A stretch of 64,000 nt of DNA from Fomitopsis serialis (taxonomy: Eukaryota; Basidiomycota; Agaricomycetes; Polyporales; Fomitopsidaceae). The position numbers were made by a program, and so were the translations under genes. The notes below the pieces were generated by a model. It was not told where the DNA came from. It ran no database searches and was given only the letters and a program-made list of their open reading frames with translations. Location: positions 124,001 to 188,000 of the forward strand of contig NW_025954989.1 of assembly GCF_022376445.1 (NCBI RefSeq), in the 5' to 3' direction. Below, piece after piece: positions 60,526 to 64,000 of the stretch; positions within the stretch are counted from its first letter, which is position 1; each line of letters starts with the position of its first letter.

Positions 60526-62352
60526 TCAGGCTTCCGTGTCTCCAGGTCCACCACCTCTCCGCCGTCTGCTCTTCACAGCCTCCCTATGTCGCCTCTTCCA
60601 CCCACTCGTCAACTCGCCCTTGGCCGCTTCCCACCGCTTTTGTATATCCTCTTCAGAGTCCGTACGATAGAACCACGTCCTCCAATTTGTCGGATCAAGT
60701 ACATCGTATACGCGTCCGCGATTGCGCTCCTCCGGAGGTAGAGGGAAGAACAGCGGTGCCTTCGGGTCAAATGAAGGCAGCGAAGGTATCGCAGTTGGCA
60801 GTGGTAAGGCTGCAGGCTCTGACCGAGCCTGACTCCGTGTGGGCAAATGTAGATCGACTTCCTCGTCCAGCTCGAGATCGAGGTCCAAGTGTCCCAGCAA
60901 TGAGAAGCCAACTATAAGGACGCAGCAACGAACATGAGCGATAGGCCACTACTATACGAACTGGCGAACATACCATCTTCTTCCCTAGACGCGAACAGGT
61001 CCTTGAGCTTAGTAGCTTGTATAGGTGCAATAGCTGTGCTTGCTGCATCGGGCAAAGACTTATCTGTTGAAGCCCCAGCATCCGTAGCATCACCCTCCTC
61101 ATTCACGTCTCCCGCATCATTTTCGTCTTCTTCATGCTCTACGAGGTCCGCAGGCATGGTCGCTGCCTCCGGCGATGCCTGATCGTCTTGATCGACTGCT
61201 GACCCTACGCTTTCCTTTTCACCCCAATCGTCGTCGCCCTTAGCTCCGAACAATGTTTGCAACAAGCCGAGTGATTTCTGCGTCTCTTCTTTCAAGTCGC
61301 TTTGTGCGATATTTTGCACCCCAGTACGGGAAAATACAGCGGGGTCAGGGGCACGTAGAGTTGACGATACATGCCGCGACGTTCCAGTATTGACTGGCGA
61401 AGCCAACTGTCGTTCCTTCCCGGCGTATCGTTCCGTACTGGAAGCGCTGTCGCTTTCAGCCTCGTCGCCATCCGACGTCGTGCCTGAGCTCTCTTCATAT
61501 GCGTCTTCCCTGGCCATCACAGCTGGCACGTTTCTGGGAACGCTGGCAACAACGACGTTCTCTAGAAACATGCCCTTTAGGTGCTCCGAGCCCCATCTCG
61601 TAGGATCGATAGTCCGCCTCCACGCCCGTGTAGGTGGGTCCTTGACCCTCTTCTTTTTCTTCCCTACCACCTTCTGGGCAACCCTGCCCTTCGCCTGTGG
61701 GATAGCTGCCTCGTGTGGGTCAGGTAGAGGATGTTCTGGACGCATCCGTATTGGACGAATGATGCGGCCGAGGGCTGTAACTCGCCAGCCCGGACGACTC
61801 GCGACGTTCTCCGGGGTGACAAGGGACATGTCCGCGGCGTGTACGCCCTGCACACCTCGAGGGAGCCGGCGTCGCTTTGTCGGGCGGTCATCATCTGGAT
61901 CGGACGCAGTGCGCTTCATAGCATCGTGTTCCTGAGCTATTCTACACGGGCCGTCAGTCAATGGCCGTAAAACAGACAGCTGGAAGGCTGTACGAGATGC
62001 CGTGCTCGTACCTCTCGCGAAAATCAGGCTTCGCCTCTCCGATACGTAGTTTCGTGCCTTTCCAAGTCACTCCGCTGAGCAGGTTCATACCTACGCATGA
62101 GTTCAAGCGAGCTACGACGTGCGGAGGTAAGGAGCAAACCGGAGCAGAGGACTCACATCGACCCAGGTTCTTCTTTGTCGCCTCTAGGGTGACATAACCA
62201 AATTTGCGAGGCTGTCCAACAGCATCCGTTAGACCAAAACCATCCATGGCCTTGACCGCTCCGAAACTGCCCAGGCGTTTGGCAAGATCATCTGGAGTTA
62301 TGGCGGGCGTGAGGCCGGAGATGTGGAGTCGTTTCGTGATGATTTCTTCCAT
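60526..62352 (-). CDS. RNA-binding nucleolar protein, NOL8/Nop8-like
   Basis: Likely 60S ribosome-assembly factor. An N-terminal RNA-recognition motif starts at once: ITKRLHISGLTPAITPDDLA (RNP2-like) and RKFGYVTLEAT (RNP1), then WKGTKLRIGEAKPDFRER, the characteristic end of Nol8 RRMs. Next is a basic region with DRPTKRRRLPRGVQG, GWRVTALGRIIRPIRMRPE, GRVAQKVVGKKKKRVKDPP and IDPTRWGSEHLKG. After a long acidic, low-complexity middle, KLKDLFASREEDGVGFSLLG matches the Nol8 C-terminal motif, and the end is WFYRTDSEEDIQKRWEAAKG plus a basic tail. Four exons, all phases checked, frame clean. The start at 62352 (MEEIITKRL) is the first ATG in frame. Confidence 0.87.
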
Positions 62353-62935
62353 TTGAGGCTGTGACACGGGGCGAGTAATGTTCGATTCGATCCTGCTAGC
62401 ACATTGAAAACAAGAACCGTCAGTTGAACGCCAAGCAGTGTGTCACAGTGTGTGGGCAAGACTCGGACAGATGGGAGCGACCGACAGACGCTCGTTCATA
62501 AACTTACGGGTCACGGCGTGTCCCTCGCATACAATTCTGATTAGATTAGATCATGATGTTCCGCGAGGTGTGTTACTTGCCTCCTGTCTGCTACCAATGC
62601 CTACCATATGCAAACTCAAGATGCCTGTTCAACTTGACCCTCGATATTCGCTGCGAGCCGTGGATGATGAGAATTGATTGATACATACTACAGTGGATAG
62701 TGGCCAGATCAGTGATGTGTTTCAGAGGAACACTGTCAAACTCTCCCCAACAGGTGATTAATGATTTCAATTATCACAGTGCCCATGGCTGCATCACCAT
62801 TGATTTGATGATATGTCCAGCTTGTCAGAGGACGAGTCAGGATTCAGAAGTTTAGGTTTAAGACATCATAACAATCTGTATAGGTGCCACATAAAATGTA
62901 TGATCATCAAGGAGGTGAAAACACTCATGGCACAC
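62353..62935. other. Intergenic region entering the CpG-poor tract
   Basis: Promoter of the NOL8-like gene (minus) and upstream region of the next gene. CpG dinucleotides are normal up to about 62663 and then vanish, apart from one at 62833-62834. Confidence 0.6.
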
Positions 62936-62943
62936 TATATAAG
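62936..62943 (+). promoter_or_regulatory. TATA box of the DUF6534-type gene
   Basis: TATATAAG in cacacTATATAAGtgggc lies about 65 bp upstream of the start codon at 63005, the same spacing as the other TATA boxes in this window. Confidence 0.55.
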
Positions 62944-63004
62944 TGGGCAGCTTTCATTAGACTATCATTGACTTCAGTTTGTGCATCTACCTAGGTCCCA
63001 TATC

Positions 63005-64000
63005 ATGGAAATCTTGGGCTTCAACTTCAATAGCTCTATTGGATGCATATTTATTGGGGCACTGATGTCTCTGATGTAAGTTAATGACTGTTATTGCATG
63101 TGGGCAAAGCTGAATTATTCCCCACTCAGTTTGTATGGATGCACTTGTGCCCAGATATTGTACTTCTTCTTTCATTACAACAAAAGGACTGAACCATTTA
63201 CAAAGGCAATAGTAAGTCATCAATGTGGTGTTAACTTCACCTGTCTTACATTTGATTTCTGTAGGTAATTCTAGTTTGGTGTGTATTTATTTGCCCTTCT
63301 GTGCACACTGCTGATCATTTTACTGATATAGGGTCTTGGACACAGTCAAATGTGTTGCAGAAGGACAGGTAGTAACATATTCTGCATCAGACCTGGTGAT
63401 AGCCATTGATGTGCCAGTGTTGTGCCCAATACAGCAAATGTGGTTCTATTTTGTGCAAAGACATGCACAAATCTTTGCATTGCTCAAATTAGATAACAAG
63501 TTTGTATCATACTATACAAGCTTCATATGGGCCCCCTCTCATTTTATTTTCTGACTACTATAGGTCAATGGGGGTATGGCTCTGTTAGGTGGCATGTCAG
63601 CCAATGCTGAATTACATTTCACAGGTTGAACAGCTATCTGAGGTATGATTTGGGTCCATGGACAACTTGTCAAAGATATGGGACTAATCAACTTGTGTTG
63701 TCAGGATGTGATCAAGATAGTTGTACAAAGGTTCTTCACATCACCATGTCATAGTGAACCAGATGCTGATTATCCCATACTATAGCTATTTCCTGTGGAA
63801 AGCATGGTGCTGTGAGTGGTCATAGCATACATTACACCAATTTGACTCTCATGCTTTGTAGTCATGCTAACAAAAGGCATGCCAATGCCTTCTGTGTTCT
63901 CAGTGTGGGTTCAAGTTCTTTATCAGGCCTGGATCTGGCAACACTGAATGTGGTTTTAGGTGGTGCTTGTAGCTCTGCAGACTGGTGAGTATACTTCTGA
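63005..64000 (+). CDS. DUF6534-type membrane protein, 5' part, in CpG-free DNA
   Basis: Runs off the right edge. Exon 1 (63005-63075) reads MEILGFNFNSSIGCIFIGAL, then MSL with an AT|gtaagt donor; exon 2 (from 63130) reads LYGCTCAQILYFFFHYNKR, ending TKAI; exon 3 reads VILVW with a TG|gtgtgt donor; the next exon starts VLDTVKC. This is the order of the basidiomycete DUF6534 family: start helix with IGxxxIG, then LYGCT..Q.Y.YF.., then W.LDT. Splice sites are canonical and the frame is kept through these exons. Beyond about 63380 I cannot join exons with confidence; a stretch reading QQMWFYFVQRHAQIFALL may be the next helix. Complete loss of CpG (see findings) suggests heavy methylation, so the gene may be silenced or a pseudogene further on. 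Confidence 0.6.

Noticed and set aside
1..64000. CRISPR arrays, bacterial operons, transposase, reverse transcriptase, rRNA or tRNA genes
   Set aside because: None seen. Several GGTTCGA-like strings (for example near 2460 and 42982) lack a matching acceptor stem or A box.

Overview
The window is nuclear DNA of a filamentous basidiomycete, most likely an Agaricomycete and probably a wood-decay polypore. Evidence: intron-dense genes with 45-60 bp GT-AG introns, a laccase with the exact copper-ligand signature, paired Zn2Cys6 regulators of a basidiomycete type, orphan seven-helix membrane proteins of the DUF6533/DUF6534 kind, and F-box/LRR and BTB proteins. The species is not identifiable from the sequence alone. 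I assembled the gene models by hand from homology and splice sites. Where splicing was checked base by base I say so.

Layout. 0-0.5 kb: 5' part of a laccase (minus, cut by the window edge). 0.5-4.3 kb: no gene seen. 4.3-6.4 kb: a protein with four copies of an unusual CxxC...WxxHxxxC zinc module (minus). 6.4-9.6 kb: no gene seen. 9.6-11.0 kb: a divergent casein kinase 2 alpha (plus). 12.8-16.3 and 16.9-20.2 kb: two tandem paralogous Zn2Cys6 regulators with almost the same exon skeleton, including 7, 10 and 12 nt microexons; the second is broken by small deletions. 21.6-22.9 kb: a seven-helix membrane protein. 22.9-30.4 kb: a segmental duplication carrying four members of an unnamed membrane-anchored family (two pseudogenes, one 5' fragment, one nearly intact gene). 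30.5-37.5 kb: a housekeeping block: mitochondrial GatA, MAK11, GPATCH1. 37.7-39.3 kb: F-box/LRR-like protein. 39.5-42.1 kb: amino-acid permease. 44.7-47.1 kb: NTF2-like/flavin monooxygenase fusion. 47.9-49.0 kb: BTB protein. 49.9-51.7 kb: DUF6533 membrane protein. 53.0-56.4 kb: ERMP1-like M28 metallopeptidase. 56.9-58.9 kb: monocarboxylate-type MFS transporter. 60.5-62.4 kb: NOL8-like RNA-binding protein. 62.7-64 kb: a DUF6534-type gene in a stretch with no CpG dinucleotide at all.

Working relations. MAK11 and NOL8 are ribosome-assembly factors and GPATCH1 is a spliceosome factor; GatA and MAK11 are divergent with 340 bp between starts, and MAK11 and GPATCH1 converge with 47 bp between stops. 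The permease, MFS transporter, peptidase and monooxygenase look like nutrient and secondary-metabolism genes but do not form an obvious pathway cluster.

Quality note. Many genes read cleanly through all exons (CK2, first regulator, both complete seven-helix genes, MAK11, monooxygenase, BTB, peptidase, MFS, NOL8). Others, including probably essential GatA and GPATCH1, carry isolated missing bases, often in homopolymers, and every one I found is a loss. Some breaks are therefore probably consensus errors; the two duplicated minus-strand copies at 23.3-27.9 kb carry so many that they look genuinely decayed.
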